This document shows, in pieces, positions 46,692 to 55,600 of a stretch of 64,000 nucleotides of DNA. The stretch lies in contig NZ_JAUFQV010000026.1 in the NCBI RefSeq assembly GCF_030409945.1, forward strand, positions 576,875 through 640,874, given 5' to 3'. This stretch comes from Vibrio tapetis subsp. quintayensis. Its GTDB lineage: Bacteria > Pseudomonadota > Gammaproteobacteria > Enterobacterales > Vibrionaceae. The first letter of the stretch is position 1. Each line of letters begins with the position of its first letter. Both the position numbers and the translations under genes were made by a program. A model generated the notes under the pieces. It worked only from the letters and a program-made list of their open reading frames with translations, ran no database searches and was not told the origin of the DNA.

Positions 46692-46735
46692 CACCAAAAA
46701 TCGAGTTTTAGCACTCTTTGAACGCCACTAATCAT

Positions 46736-46765
46736 AAGCCAACTTGTAATGAGTTGGCTTTTTTT
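46736..46765 (+). terminator. Intrinsic terminator of the uhp-afu cluster
   Basis: AAGCCAACT pairs perfectly with AGTTGGCTT over a 7-nt loop and is followed by TTTTT. It ends transcription after the ABC ATPase gene. Confidence 0.9.
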
Positions 46766-46769
46766 ATGG

Positions 46770-47027
46770 TTCAATTGCAATCAATTCGTTTAAATTATGG
46801 CCGAGCGAACGTTTGCGTAAAGAAATGTGATGAAAGTCTCGTTTTGATCGCTATACTTCTCGCTCGGTTACAGCCGATGCTTAGCCAATACAAGCCGTCA
46901 CATGGAGATTATCTCTTGGCAATGGGCTCTGCGTTACTTGTAACCAGTGTTTCACCCAAGTCGATGTAGTGAATGACCCCACGGACCGGACCAGCTGTTT
47001 TTAACTGCTTGTATAAGGTGAAATACA
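46770..47027. other. Intergenic region upstream of nupC
   Basis: About 260 bp with no supported gene; the open frame starting at 46718 runs through the terminator and has no ribosome-binding site. The region should hold the nupC promoter. Family knowledge would predict CRP or CytR sites, but I cannot point to a convincing one. Confidence 0.4.
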
Positions 47028-47156
47028 ATGACTTTGTCGTTCCAATCTGTTTTTGGTAGGCTTTTTGCTCCTGCCTCTATCTTTACTTCTTCTTACGCGA
47101 ACGCGATGCGATCTGCGTCTTTGCTTTCCGAGCAACTTGATTCGGAGAAGAACTAA
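47028..47156 (+). CDS. Possible 42-aa upstream ORF ending one base before nupC
   Basis: ATG at 47028 has an AAGGTG ribosome-binding site at normal spacing. The frame encodes 42 residues (begins MTLSFQSVFGRLF, ends LSEQLDSEKN) and its TAA ends at 47156, one base before the first nupC ATG at 47158. The arrangement suggests translational coupling. The peptide has no recognised domain. It is also possible that this is a chance frame in the leader; conservation would decide. Confidence 0.45.
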   Translation: MTLSFQSVFGRLFAPASIFTSSYANAMRSASLLSEQLDSEKN

Positions 47157-47157
47157 G

Positions 47158-48369
47158 ATGATGAATGTACTCTTTAGCCTAATTGGCATGTTTGCACTGA
47201 TGTTTTGTGCGTTCCTCCTTTCTGAAAACCGCAAAGCCATTAATTGGAAAACCGTTTCAAGAGCCTTGATGCTGCAAGTCGGTTTTGCTGCATTGGTGTT
47301 ATATTTCCCATGGGGACAGGCAGCACTCGGTAGCCTAAGTAGTGGCGTATCGAGCTTGTTAGGTTTTGCTGATGAAGGGATCGCTTTCCTGTTTGGTGAC
47401 CTTGCCAGTACTGGTTTTATTTTTGCCATTCGCGTTCTTCCAATCATCATCTTCTTTAGTGCTCTTATCTCCGCGCTTTATTACCTGGGCATTATGCAGA
47501 AAGTCATTGAAGTCTTGGGTGGTGCCATTCAAAAATTCCTAGGCACCAGTAAAGCGGAATCTTTGGTAGCAACGGGTAATATTTTCCTCTCTCAAGGTGA
47601 GTCTCCACTTCTTATTCGCCCATTTCTTGCCAAAATGACTCGCTCTGAACTGTTTGCCGTAATGGCGGGTGGTATGGCTTCGGTTGCTGGCAGTGTGCTT
47701 GGCGGTTATGCTGGTTTAGGGGTAGAGCTTAAATACCTGATTGCCGCGAGCTTCATGGCCGCTCCGGGTAGCCTATTAATGGCGAAAATCTTAGTCCCAG
47801 AACAAGGTACGCCAGAGCAACATCTCGACATCTCTATGGACAGTGGCGACCAAAGCAATGTGATTGACGCGCTTGCAAGTGGCGCAATGAATGGCATGAA
47901 AGTCGCGGTTGCCGTGGGCACCATGTTGATTGCGTTCGTGAGTGTGATTGCGATGGTCAATACTGGCTTAGAATCACTGGGTGGGTTAGTTGGCTTTGAA
48001 GGCGTTACTCTGCAAGCGATATTTGGTTACCTATTTTCGCCATTAGCGTGGTTGATCGGTGTACCGAGTCATGAAGTATTAATGGCGGGTTCATACATTG
48101 GCCAAAAAGTGGTGATGAATGAATTTGTTGCGTTTATTGATTTCATTGAAAACAAAGCGCTACTTTCAGAACACACCCAAGTGATCGTTACGTTCGCCTT
48201 GTGTGGCTTTGCAAATATTGGCTCGATTGCGGTTCAACTGGGTTCTATTGGTGTTATGGCACCAGAGCGTCGTGCTGAAGTGGCAAACCTCGGCTTCAAA
48301 GCCGTTATTGCAGGCACGTTAGCTAACTTAATGAGTGCTTGTTTAGCTGGCATGTTCATTCTTTTGTAG
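47158..48369 (+). CDS. nupC: Concentrative nucleoside transporter NupC
   Basis: Inner-membrane nucleoside importer of the CNT family, 403 residues from 47158. The N-terminal helices (LFSLIGMFALMFCAFLLSENRKAINW) are the usual NupC opening. The nucleoside-binding repeats include GNIFLSQGESPLLIRPFL and FGYLFSPLAWLIGVPSHE, and CGFANIGSIAVQLG lies in the second hairpin repeat. The longer frame from 47053 is rejected because its extra 35 residues are not membrane-transporter-like and lack a ribosome-binding site. A terminator follows. Confidence 0.92.
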   Translation: MMNVLFSLIGMFALMFCAFLLSENRKAINWKTVSRALMLQVGFAALVLYFPWGQAALGSLSSGVSSLLGFADEGIAFLFGDLASTGFIFAIRVLPIIIFFSALISALYYLGIMQKVIEVLGGAIQKFLGTSKAESLVATGNIFLSQGESPLLIRPFLAKMTRSELFAVMAGGMASVAGSVLGGYAGLGVELKYLIAASFMAAPGSLLMAKILVPEQGTPEQHLDISMDSGDQSNVIDALASGAMNGMKVAVAVGTMLIAFVSVIAMVNTGLESLGGLVGFEGVTLQAIFGYLFSPLAWLIGVPSHEVLMAGSYIGQKVVMNEFVAFIDFIENKALLSEHTQVIVTFALCGFANIGSIAVQLGSIGVMAPERRAEVANLGFKAVIAGTLANLMSACLAGMFILL

Positions 48370-48401
48370 CCGTGTAGCGCTTGTTGTTATTGCTCCGTGA
48401 C

Positions 48402-48430
48402 AAAGGCCCAGCAAATTTGCTGGGCCTTTT
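48402..48430 (+). terminator. Intrinsic terminator of nupC
   Basis: AAAGGCCCAGCAAA and TTTGCTGGGCCTTT form a continuous perfect palindrome ending in TTTT, 32 bp after the nupC stop. Confidence 0.9.
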
Positions 48431-48535
48431 AGTATAGTTATATCAATAAATTGCAAAACGCACTGGTGTTAATGAGAATTATTATCTAGAATTCGCAACC
48501 CGCATCTGGCTTGTTTTATAAAACGGATATCACTC

Positions 48536-49069
48536 ATGAAACGAATTAACATTGTAGGAACCAGTGGAAGTGGCAAATCCACGCTAGGGCGAGCACTGGC
48601 AAGCAAGGTCAACGCGCCATTTTACGAAATGGATGCGCTATATTGGCGAGCCAATTGGCAGGGCGTCTCTGATGAAGTGTTATTTGCTGATCTAAGAATG
48701 GTCACAGGGCAATCTTCTTGGGTGCTCGACGGAAACTATAATAGGACAGTGCCCATTAAATGGGCTAATGTCGATACGGTCATTTGGGTTGATTACAGCT
48801 TTATTCGTACCTTTTATCAAGCGACAAAAAGAGCGATAATTCGAGTGGTGACGAAAGCAGAACTGTGGCCTGGAACCGGCAATAAGGAAAGCTTTCGCAG
48901 AACATTTATGAGTAAAGAGTCGGTTTTACTATGGATGATTAATCATCATGCTAGTAACCGAGATCGTTATGAAAAAATGATGGCGTCGGAAGAATATCAA
49001 CATATACGCTTCATTCGGGTCAGAACACCAAAACAAGCGAGGCAGCTTCTCGACGGCATCAACAAGTAG
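48536..49069 (+). CDS. P-loop NTPase, adenylate-kinase-like (topology-modulation protein family)
   Basis: Small cytosolic NTP-binding protein of 177 residues. The Walker A GTSGSGKSTLG begins at residue 8, followed by YEMDALYWRANWQG and WVLDGNYNR, a pattern of the FlaR/topology-modulation group of adenylate-kinase-like proteins. The lid/base region is short. Substrate is unknown; a nucleotide or small-molecule kinase is likely. It begins a run of small accessory genes on the plus strand. Confidence 0.85.
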   Translation: MKRINIVGTSGSGKSTLGRALASKVNAPFYEMDALYWRANWQGVSDEVLFADLRMVTGQSSWVLDGNYNRTVPIKWANVDTVIWVDYSFIRTFYQATKRAIIRVVTKAELWPGTGNKESFRRTFMSKESVLLWMINHHASNRDRYEKMMASEEYQHIRFIRVRTPKQARQLLDGINK

Positions 49070-49116
49070 TGTGTTCTCGTGTTTAGGCTGTTCATTTTAG
49101 TGTTAAGGATAACAAC

Positions 49117-49476
49117 ATGATCTCTGGTCAGTGTCATTGTGGTAACGTTCAAATTTCCATCCCTACAGCAACTCAAACGGCGACAAGTTGTAACTGTTCG
49201 ATATGTTTTCGAGTGGGGGCTATTTGGGGGCATCTGACGGAACAAGAGGTTGAGGTGACCGTCAAATCTGCTCCGTTAAGTAGCTACTCACATGGTGACC
49301 ATTTAATTCGCTTTCACCATTGCAGCGTATGCGGGTGTCATACGCATTACACATCGGTCGATTCATCACCCACATCTCGGCTTTCTGTTAACTACAGAAT
49401 GTTTGCCCCGACGCTACTTGATGACATTATAGTGAGGAAATTTGACGGAGCAGGTACATGGCAATTTATCGAGTAA
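49117..49476 (+). CDS. GFA family protein (second copy type)
   Basis: 119-residue zinc-binding protein. Motifs: GQCHCGNVQ at the N-terminus, SCNCSICFRVG and HHCSVCGCHTHY. All the cysteines expected for the two zinc sites are present. It differs strongly from the GFA protein at 924-1313, so the two are not a recent duplication. It overlaps the next gene by 19 bp, suggesting co-translation. Catalytic role is not established for most family members. Confidence 0.85.
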   Translation: MISGQCHCGNVQISIPTATQTATSCNCSICFRVGAIWGHLTEQEVEVTVKSAPLSSYSHGDHLIRFHHCSVCGCHTHYTSVDSSPTSRLSVNYRMFAPTLLDDIIVRKFDGAGTWQFIE

Positions 49477-49931
49477 TTAAGCAGGTACCTTCTCAAGAAG
49501 TGCCAATGGCATTACTGCTAGAGGCCGATCCGTCTGAAGCATGCATTCAAAAATACCTTAATGATTCTTGGTGTTTTGGCTTATTTGTTGAATCAACCCT
49601 TGTTGCAGTATGTGTCATCAAACAGGTTGGCCAGCATAAGGCAGAGTTGTTTAATATTGCCGTAAAACCGGATGTTCAAGGGCAGGGATATGGAGCCGAG
49701 CTCCTTAGCTATGTTATAGATGCGGTCGAAAAAAAAGGAATGCTGGAAGTAGAGTTGGGAACGGGAAGTTTTGGGTATCAGCTGAGTTTTTACCAAAAAC
49801 ATGGCTTTCGAGTTGACGCTATTTGGACTGACTTTTTTATTAACCATTACCCTGACCCCATTTACGAACATGGTATTCAGCACAAGGACATGTTGCGTTT
49901 AGTTTATCGAATAACCCTCTCTAACGCATAG
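49458..49931 (+). CDS. GNAT family N-acetyltransferase
   Basis: 157-residue acetyltransferase. Beta4 AELFNIAVKPDVQGQGYGAELLSYVIDAV contains the acetyl-CoA loop QGQGYG, and LSFYQKHGFRVDAIWTDFF is the standard C-terminal element, the last part with a pattern common to YhbS-like enzymes. It begins inside the GFA gene (19-bp overlap). Substrate unknown. Confidence 0.88.
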   Translation: MAIYRVIKQVPSQEVPMALLLEADPSEACIQKYLNDSWCFGLFVESTLVAVCVIKQVGQHKAELFNIAVKPDVQGQGYGAELLSYVIDAVEKKGMLEVELGTGSFGYQLSFYQKHGFRVDAIWTDFFINHYPDPIYEHGIQHKDMLRLVYRITLSNA

Positions 49932-50158
49932 CCAATTCACACACGTGTTGAATTGGCTCTTAGCTCAAAAATACCATAATTTACTCGTTCCGCTTATTAG
50001 GTCGCACCCTTTAAACTCCATTGGATTCCACCTCCCAATTTTACATATTATTCTTTGAAATTCCGTTTAAATTCGCTTATCAAAGTAATTAAACTTATAA
50101 AAGTTACCGCAAACTATGATCCGTTGCTGCGTGTGAAACGTATGGAGATAGGTGTTTG

Positions 50159-50752
50159 ATGAATCGAAATAAAATACTCTGGCAAGACTACTACAAACAA
50201 ACAAAGAATAAGCCGCACCATGTTAGAACCCAACTAGCGGCAGAGCTTAATACATCGGGCGTGCTTACTGCGATTGACTGTGGGTGTGGCACGGGCAGCG
50301 ATGCTCATTACCTCAGTCAACTGGGTTATCAAGTGAACGGTTTTGACATCAATGAAGACTCAGTAGCATTGTGTAAAAAGAGGTTTAGCAAGGATGATTC
50401 TGTTGTTATCGCGCATAGCAGTTTTGAACAATTTCAATACGGCCAATGTGGTGTCGTGATTGCCCACTCTAGCTTGTATTTTTCGGACCCATTTCACTTC
50501 CCTAGAACTTGGCGAGCAATAAACCAAAGTTTGCAATCGGGAGGGGTGTTCTCTGGCGACTTCTTAGGCATTGATGACAGTTGGGTATTAGAGGGAAAAC
50601 ACCAAACCAACCCGATATCTAGGCTTCAAATAGAAGACCTTTTTAGCGATTTTGACATTATTCAATTTGACGAAAGAAACGAGTTAGGCAAAACAGCATT
50701 AGGCCGAGAAAAACATTGGCACACTTACTCGGTGGTTGCCGTCAAAAATTGA
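50159..50752 (+). CDS. Class I SAM-dependent methyltransferase (TehB-like)
   Basis: Cytosolic methyltransferase of 197 residues. Motif I is AIDCGCGTGSDAHYL, the acidic residue at the end of beta2 is in VNGFDINEDSV, and VVIAHSSLYFSDP is motif IV. The ATG at 50159 is preferred over the TTG at 50156, which lies directly in front. The sequence resembles small TehB-like methyltransferases, where substrates range from tellurite to small molecules; no substrate can be given. Confidence 0.87.
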   Translation: MNRNKILWQDYYKQTKNKPHHVRTQLAAELNTSGVLTAIDCGCGTGSDAHYLSQLGYQVNGFDINEDSVALCKKRFSKDDSVVIAHSSFEQFQYGQCGVVIAHSSLYFSDPFHFPRTWRAINQSLQSGGVFSGDFLGIDDSWVLEGKHQTNPISRLQIEDLFSDFDIIQFDERNELGKTALGREKHWHTYSVVAVKN

Positions 50753-50814
50753 TTGGTAGCCGAAAATAACTGAGTATGCTCGCTAAGGGCAATAATGAAT
50801 AGGGAATAAAAGCA

Positions 50815-51207
50815 ATGGATGCAAAGCAAGTGGTGTTGGCGTTTTGGCAAGAAATGCAAAGTAACGATTTTGAAAAAGCGAGCCTTTGGTTAAGTGAAGA
50901 CTTCGAAGGCATTTGGCCACAGTCGAATGAACGAGTATTGGGCCGCGATAATTTCACCGCAATTAATACCCAATATCCAGCTAATGGTAGGTGGCACTTT
51001 CAAATCAATAGTGTGGTCTGTGAAATGGCCCAAGTAGTCACCGACGTATCGATAACTGACGGGGTGCAAAAGGCGAGAGCGATAACCTTTCACACGGTCA
51101 GTGGCGGCCGTATTTGCAAGCAAATTGAATTCTGGCCCGACGATTATGACGCTCCGGAATGGCGTGCTAAATGGGTAATGAAATCACAAAAGGGAGAGTC
51201 ATCATGA
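50815..51207 (+). CDS. Nuclear transport factor 2-like (SnoaL-type) protein
   Basis: 130-residue protein with the cone-shaped NTF2 fold: a helical start VVLAFWQEMQSNDFEKASLWLSEDFEGIWP, then four strands with HTVSGGRICKQIEFW near the end. Such proteins bind small ligands or act as isomerases/hydrolases. Its stop codon overlaps the lipocalin ATG by 4 bp (ATGA), indicating one transcription unit. No catalytic residues can be confirmed. Confidence 0.85.
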   Translation: MDAKQVVLAFWQEMQSNDFEKASLWLSEDFEGIWPQSNERVLGRDNFTAINTQYPANGRWHFQINSVVCEMAQVVTDVSITDGVQKARAITFHTVSGGRICKQIEFWPDDYDAPEWRAKWVMKSQKGESS

Positions 51208-51716
51208 AAAAATTATTGGTATTGATGAGCCTGTTTGGCCTAGCGGGTTGTTTAGGCATGCCCAAAAATGTTGAGCCGGTTCAAAACTTTGAATTAGATC
51301 GTTACTTGGGTAAATGGTATGAAATCGCCCGTCTCGATCATTCTTTTGAACGTGGGCTCAGCCAAGTTTCTGCGGAATATACCCTCAAAGAAGATGGTGG
51401 AGTGAAAGTAATCAACCGTGGTTTTTCCGTTGAAAAGAACGAATGGAGTGAGGCAGAAGGCAAAGCCTATTTCGTTGATAATTCTGATGAAGGGTATTTG
51501 AAAGTATCGTTCTTTGGGCCTTTCTACGGTTCATATGTGGTATTTGAGCTTGAAAAAGCCGGCTACGACTATGCGTTTGTATCTGGCCCAGATACGGATT
51601 ACTTATGGCTGCTAGCGCGTACTCCACAAGTGGATCAGACTATTATTGATAAATTTATGTTGATGGCTAAGCAAAGAGGGTTTGATACCGAGCAAGTCAT
51701 CTTAGTTGAACAATAA
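51204..51716 (+). CDS. blc: Outer-membrane lipocalin (Blc)
   Basis: Bacterial lipocalin lipoprotein of 170 residues. The lipobox LAGC gives a lipidated Cys at about residue 16. The lipocalin signature GKWYEIARLDHSFERGL and the second motif around YAFVSGPDTDYLWLLAR are near copies of the Blc family. It is likely anchored in the outer membrane and binds lysophospholipids or fatty acids. ATG at 51204 has GGGAG upstream and overlaps the previous stop; the frame from 51171 is longer only by a spurious leader. Confidence 0.92.
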   Translation: MKKLLVLMSLFGLAGCLGMPKNVEPVQNFELDRYLGKWYEIARLDHSFERGLSQVSAEYTLKEDGGVKVINRGFSVEKNEWSEAEGKAYFVDNSDEGYLKVSFFGPFYGSYVVFELEKAGYDYAFVSGPDTDYLWLLARTPQVDQTIIDKFMLMAKQRGFDTEQVILVEQ

Positions 51717-51729
51717 AAAAGGGGCTTTA

Positions 51730-52512
51730 ATGGAAGTATTGCAAGGCGGGAGAGGTGGCATATATCGAAATGACGATCATGTTGTTCGCCCCGCTTTAGG
51801 ATGCACCGGCAGTGTTCATGATCTACTCAATTTTTTACACTCACATGCCTTTACGTGTTGTCCTCAACCTATTGATTATAATGAAAAGAGAGAGCGTCTT
51901 TCCTTTGTGGAAGGGGATACCTATAACTACCCCCTTACAGGGCCGATAGCCAGTGAAATGGCCTTGGTTTCTGGGGCCAGAATATTGGCTCACTTTCATG
52001 AAGTGTCTGCGCAATTTGTTCAGTGTACAGAGTTAAGCTCTCACACGTGGATGCAGCCAAGTCGTCAGCCGGTTGAAGTGATCTGCCACGGTGATTTCAC
52101 CCCTTATAACGTGGCGTTGAATGGAGAAGAAGTCGTCGGCGTGTTTGATTTTGATACGGCACACCCTGCACCAAAAGTATGGGATCTGGCATTCTCTATT
52201 TATTGCTGGGCTCCATTCAAGACAGACAGCTATGACAGAATGGGTAACCTAGAGCAGCAAATAGCCAGAGCTAAATTGTTCTGTGACGCTTATCAGGCAA
52301 CACCAGATCAACGCAGCAACTTGGTTGTCGTGATGATGGATCGTCTTGCCGCTGTCGTGGAGTATATGAAGTCAGAAGCAAATAAAGGTAATCAAGCGTT
52401 TAAGCAAAATTTGATGGATGGCCATCATTTAGCGTACTTAGCTGATATAAACTATCTAGAAGAGAATAAACAACAGATCACCAAAGCAATAATGATAAAT
52501 ATTGAGGAATGA
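51730..52512 (+). CDS. Aminoglycoside phosphotransferase (APH) family protein
   Basis: 260-residue kinase-fold protein. Brenner motif CHGDFTPYNVAL (catalytic Asp) and the metal-binding VGVFDFDTAHPAPKVWDLAF are intact. The N-terminal lobe is short and lacks a clear lysine motif, as in many APH-like small-molecule kinases. ATG at 51730 follows GGGG at good spacing, replacing the TTG at 51706. Similar genes are common in Vibrio accessory regions and usually do not give drug resistance; the substrate is unknown. Confidence 0.85.
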   Translation: MEVLQGGRGGIYRNDDHVVRPALGCTGSVHDLLNFLHSHAFTCCPQPIDYNEKRERLSFVEGDTYNYPLTGPIASEMALVSGARILAHFHEVSAQFVQCTELSSHTWMQPSRQPVEVICHGDFTPYNVALNGEEVVGVFDFDTAHPAPKVWDLAFSIYCWAPFKTDSYDRMGNLEQQIARAKLFCDAYQATPDQRSNLVVVMMDRLAAVVEYMKSEANKGNQAFKQNLMDGHHLAYLADINYLEENKQQITKAIMINIEE

Positions 52513-52573
52513 TATTCCCACGAGCTTAAATAACGTATCATTCGTGTTCTTATCTATAAATTCGTAACTTGCT

Positions 52574-53473
52574 ATGTTATTTCCTTCGTTAAGCAGCTTC
52601 CCTGTGGGCGTAAGATTCATGCTTATGTCTGCTTTCGCCTTTGCTTTGATGACCAGCTGCGTAAAGCTTGTTAGTGCTCACGGCATTCCCGTATTTGAAA
52701 TTGTGGCTGCGCGTGCTTTAGTCTCGCTGGTGATCAGTTATATCGACGTGAAGCGTAAACGCATTTCAGTATGGGGAAATAACAAAAAACTGCTTATCGC
52801 CCGAGGAACCGCGGGTTCATTGGCCCTGATATGCGTTTACTACGCGGTGGCGACATTACCGTTAGCAGAAGCGACCATTTTGCAGTATTTGCACCCTGTA
52901 TTTACCGCATTATTGGCGTTAGTCTTTTTAAAAGAACGCATTCAAATATCAACCATGATTTGTATCGTGTTCTGTCTTCTAGGTCTTGGCCTAATCGTAA
53001 GCCCTGCATACATGGCGGGTACGGCATCTGATCTGCCATTACTGAGCGTTGGAATAGCGCTGATGGGGGCGTTTGGTAGTGCTATTGCCTATGTGATTGT
53101 GAAGCGATTAAGTACCACAGAAGACAGCTCGGTCATTATTTTCTATTTCCCTCTTATTGCTTTGCCTTTATCCATCTTTTTGCTCGGTGATGACTTTGTT
53201 ATGCCGAACATGGAAGGAATCGTTCTATTGGTTCTGATTGGTATTTTTACCCAAATAGGGCAGGTTGGCTTAACTAAGGCGATGAAAACTGAAGTGGCCA
53301 GCAAAGCGACCGCGTACTCTTATGTACAGGTTGTATTTTCTATCTTCTTCGGCTGGTTGTTCTTTAGTGAGCTGCCATCGGCTTGGACTTGGGCTGGTGG
53401 CATTATGATTGTATTGGGCGCTCTCGTGAACGTGTTTGGTAGCCGTAAAGGCAAACCTACCGCCAAAAATTGA
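52574..53473 (+). CDS. DMT superfamily transporter, EamA type
   Basis: Ten-helix inner-membrane exporter of 299 residues built from two EamA repeats. Repeat 1 has VFEIVAARALVSLVIS and PLAEATILQYLHPVFTALLALVFLKERI; repeat 2 has KATAYSYVQVVFSIFFGWLFFSELPSAWTWAGGIMIVLGA. This is typical of RhtA/YdcZ-like metabolite exporters. Substrate unknown. Terminator lies 40 bp after the stop. Confidence 0.9.
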   Translation: MLFPSLSSFPVGVRFMLMSAFAFALMTSCVKLVSAHGIPVFEIVAARALVSLVISYIDVKRKRISVWGNNKKLLIARGTAGSLALICVYYAVATLPLAEATILQYLHPVFTALLALVFLKERIQISTMICIVFCLLGLGLIVSPAYMAGTASDLPLLSVGIALMGAFGSAIAYVIVKRLSTTEDSSVIIFYFPLIALPLSIFLLGDDFVMPNMEGIVLLVLIGIFTQIGQVGLTKAMKTEVASKATAYSYVQVVFSIFFGWLFFSELPSAWTWAGGIMIVLGALVNVFGSRKGKPTAKN

Positions 53474-53514
53474 CCTAGCATTTAGTCGGTAATTGCTACT
53501 AATCAAAAAAAGTT

Positions 53515-53549
53515 AACAAGCACTGCAATCGCGGTGCTTGTTCTTTTTT
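53515..53549 (+). terminator. Intrinsic terminator after the EamA transporter
   Basis: AACAAGCACTGC pairs with GCGGTGCTTGTT (one G-U) over AATC and is followed by CTTTTTT. Confidence 0.88.
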
Positions 53550-53671
53550 ACAAAGAGGCATTTACGAGTTGCGACAAGGTTTCAGGAAGAAACTCAGCCC
53601 TTTCTAATACTTAGGCTTCACATACCTACTTGATTGACATAAGCTCAATGTTTCTTATGGACAGAGGAATC

Positions 53672-54271
53672 ATGATGAGCCAACGCATTGCCGACTTTGA
53701 AATACAACTGCCTATCGATCAATCACTTTTTGACTTTCAAACTCAAGTGAAAGAAAAACTCTATGATTTTAACCACTCTCGCCCGTCCGAATTAGAGTAT
53801 CGAAACCAATTGCTGGGCGAAATCCTGGGCTCTGCGAACCAAGTACACATCGTCCCGCCATTTTATTGTGATATGGGCAAAAACATCCACTTCAAACAAG
53901 GTGGTTTTCTGAATACAGGGGTGAAAATACTCGATCTTGCCACTGTTACCATCGGCGAATACGTTCAAATTGGCCCAGATACCGTCATCTCCACCGCTGG
54001 ACATCCACTTGATTTAGCAGAGCGAGTAAGACCAGTGGCGACAGCGAACCCCATCGTGATTGGTGATAACGTTTGGATAGGCGCAAAAACCATTATTCTC
54101 GATGGTGTGACCATTGGTGATCGCAGCGTCATTGGGGCTGGAAGTGTGGTGACCAAAGACATTCCTGCCGATGTTGTTGCCGTGGGAAACCCATGCCGAG
54201 TTATTAAGACAATTGAGCAAAGCAAAATGCCGACGGATGAAGAAATAGAAGCCATGTGGGAAGGTTTGTAA
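53672..54271 (+). CDS. Hexapeptide-repeat sugar O-acetyltransferase (Maa/LacA/NodL-like)
   Basis: Left-handed beta-helix acetyltransferase of about 199 residues, trimeric in known relatives. An N-terminal Mac domain (FNHSRPSELEYRNQLLGEILG) is followed by hexapeptide repeats from about residue 65: VTIGEYVQIGPDTVISTAGHPLD carries the catalytic His, and VIGDNVWIGAKTIILDGVTIGDRSVIGAGSVV the later coils. The start at 53672 follows GAGGA; 53675 is an alternative ATG with better spacing. The frame from 53630 is too long. Acetyl acceptor is a sugar, identity unknown. Confidence 0.9.
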   Translation: MMSQRIADFEIQLPIDQSLFDFQTQVKEKLYDFNHSRPSELEYRNQLLGEILGSANQVHIVPPFYCDMGKNIHFKQGGFLNTGVKILDLATVTIGEYVQIGPDTVISTAGHPLDLAERVRPVATANPIVIGDNVWIGAKTIILDGVTIGDRSVIGAGSVVTKDIPADVVAVGNPCRVIKTIEQSKMPTDEEIEAMWEGL

Positions 54272-54272
54272 G

Positions 54273-54368
54273 CTATTCAGCTATTCAGCTATTCAGCCAT
54301 AGAGCCATAGAGCCATAGAGCCATAGAGCCATAGAGCCATAGAGCCATAGAGCCATAGAGCCATAGAG
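54273..54368. repeat. Octanucleotide tandem array: CTATTCAG x3 then CCATAGAG x9
   Basis: Beginning 2 bp after the acetyltransferase stop, CTATTCAG occurs three times (54273-54296) and is followed without a break by nine copies of CCATAGAG (54297-54368). The two units share the same length and five of eight positions, so the array looks like one VNTR with two unit versions. It lies in the spacer ahead of the next acetyltransferase gene. Confidence 0.95.
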
Positions 54369-54448
54369 CTTATGTGAATGGTAAAGCAGCGATTCAGAAA
54401 ACAGAAAACGAAAACGGCAACATGGAAAACGATAGACAAGGAAACGTC

Positions 54449-54963
54449 ATGAATATTATTGAATTACCCTCACTCGATGGCTACCAACCGTCGTTAGAAA
54501 CCCTGTTGATTGATTGCGTTTCAAGTGGCGCGTCTGTGGGCTTTATTATGCCGATAGACCATCAAGAAGTAACAGCATACTGGCAAGGTGTCGCAAGTGA
54601 TTTGGCCAATAATACTAGAAAAATATGGCTAGCGGTTGAAGATAACCAACTGCTTGGTGTGGTGCAGCTTTCTTTGTGTACGAAACGTAATGGCCGTCAT
54701 CGCGGTGAAATTGAAAAACTGATGGTTAAAACCAGCGCCCGTGGCCGAGGCATCAGCACATTATTAATGCAGACGCTGGAAGAACGAAGTACAGAGCTAG
54801 GTCTTTCCCTGTTGGTATTGGATACGCGCAAAGGAGACGTTGCCTCAGATCTTTATCGCAAATTAGGTTACATCGAATCCGGTCAAATTCCTCAATTCGC
54901 GTTGAGTTCAAATGGTGAATTGGACGCGACCGTTATTTTCTATAAGTTGTTAGGAGAAAACCA

Positions 54964-54967
<4 letters not shown>
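54449..54967 (+). CDS. GNAT family N-acetyltransferase
   Basis: 172-residue acetyltransferase from the chosen start. Acetyl-CoA loop KTSARGRGISTLLMQTLEE, with LVLDTRKGDVASDLYRKLGYI as the C-terminal half, a pattern of small aromatic- or amino-acid acetyltransferases. ATG at 54449 has AAGGA at suitable spacing; the frame from 54374 would begin just behind the octamer array and adds a polar, non-family leader. It overlaps the next GNAT gene by ATGA. Substrate unknown. Confidence 0.85.
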
Positions 54968-55576
<609 letters not shown>

Positions 55577-55600
55577 ACTTGAGGCTAGAGTACGAGCCGG

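Noticed and set aside
46718..46969. 83-codon open frame after the ABC ATPase gene
   Set aside because: It begins just before and reads through a strong intrinsic terminator, lacks a ribosome-binding site, and the product has no family features.
54273..54368. Possible CRISPR array
   Set aside because: The repeats are 8-bp units directly adjoining each other with no spacers and no cas genes nearby; this is a VNTR.
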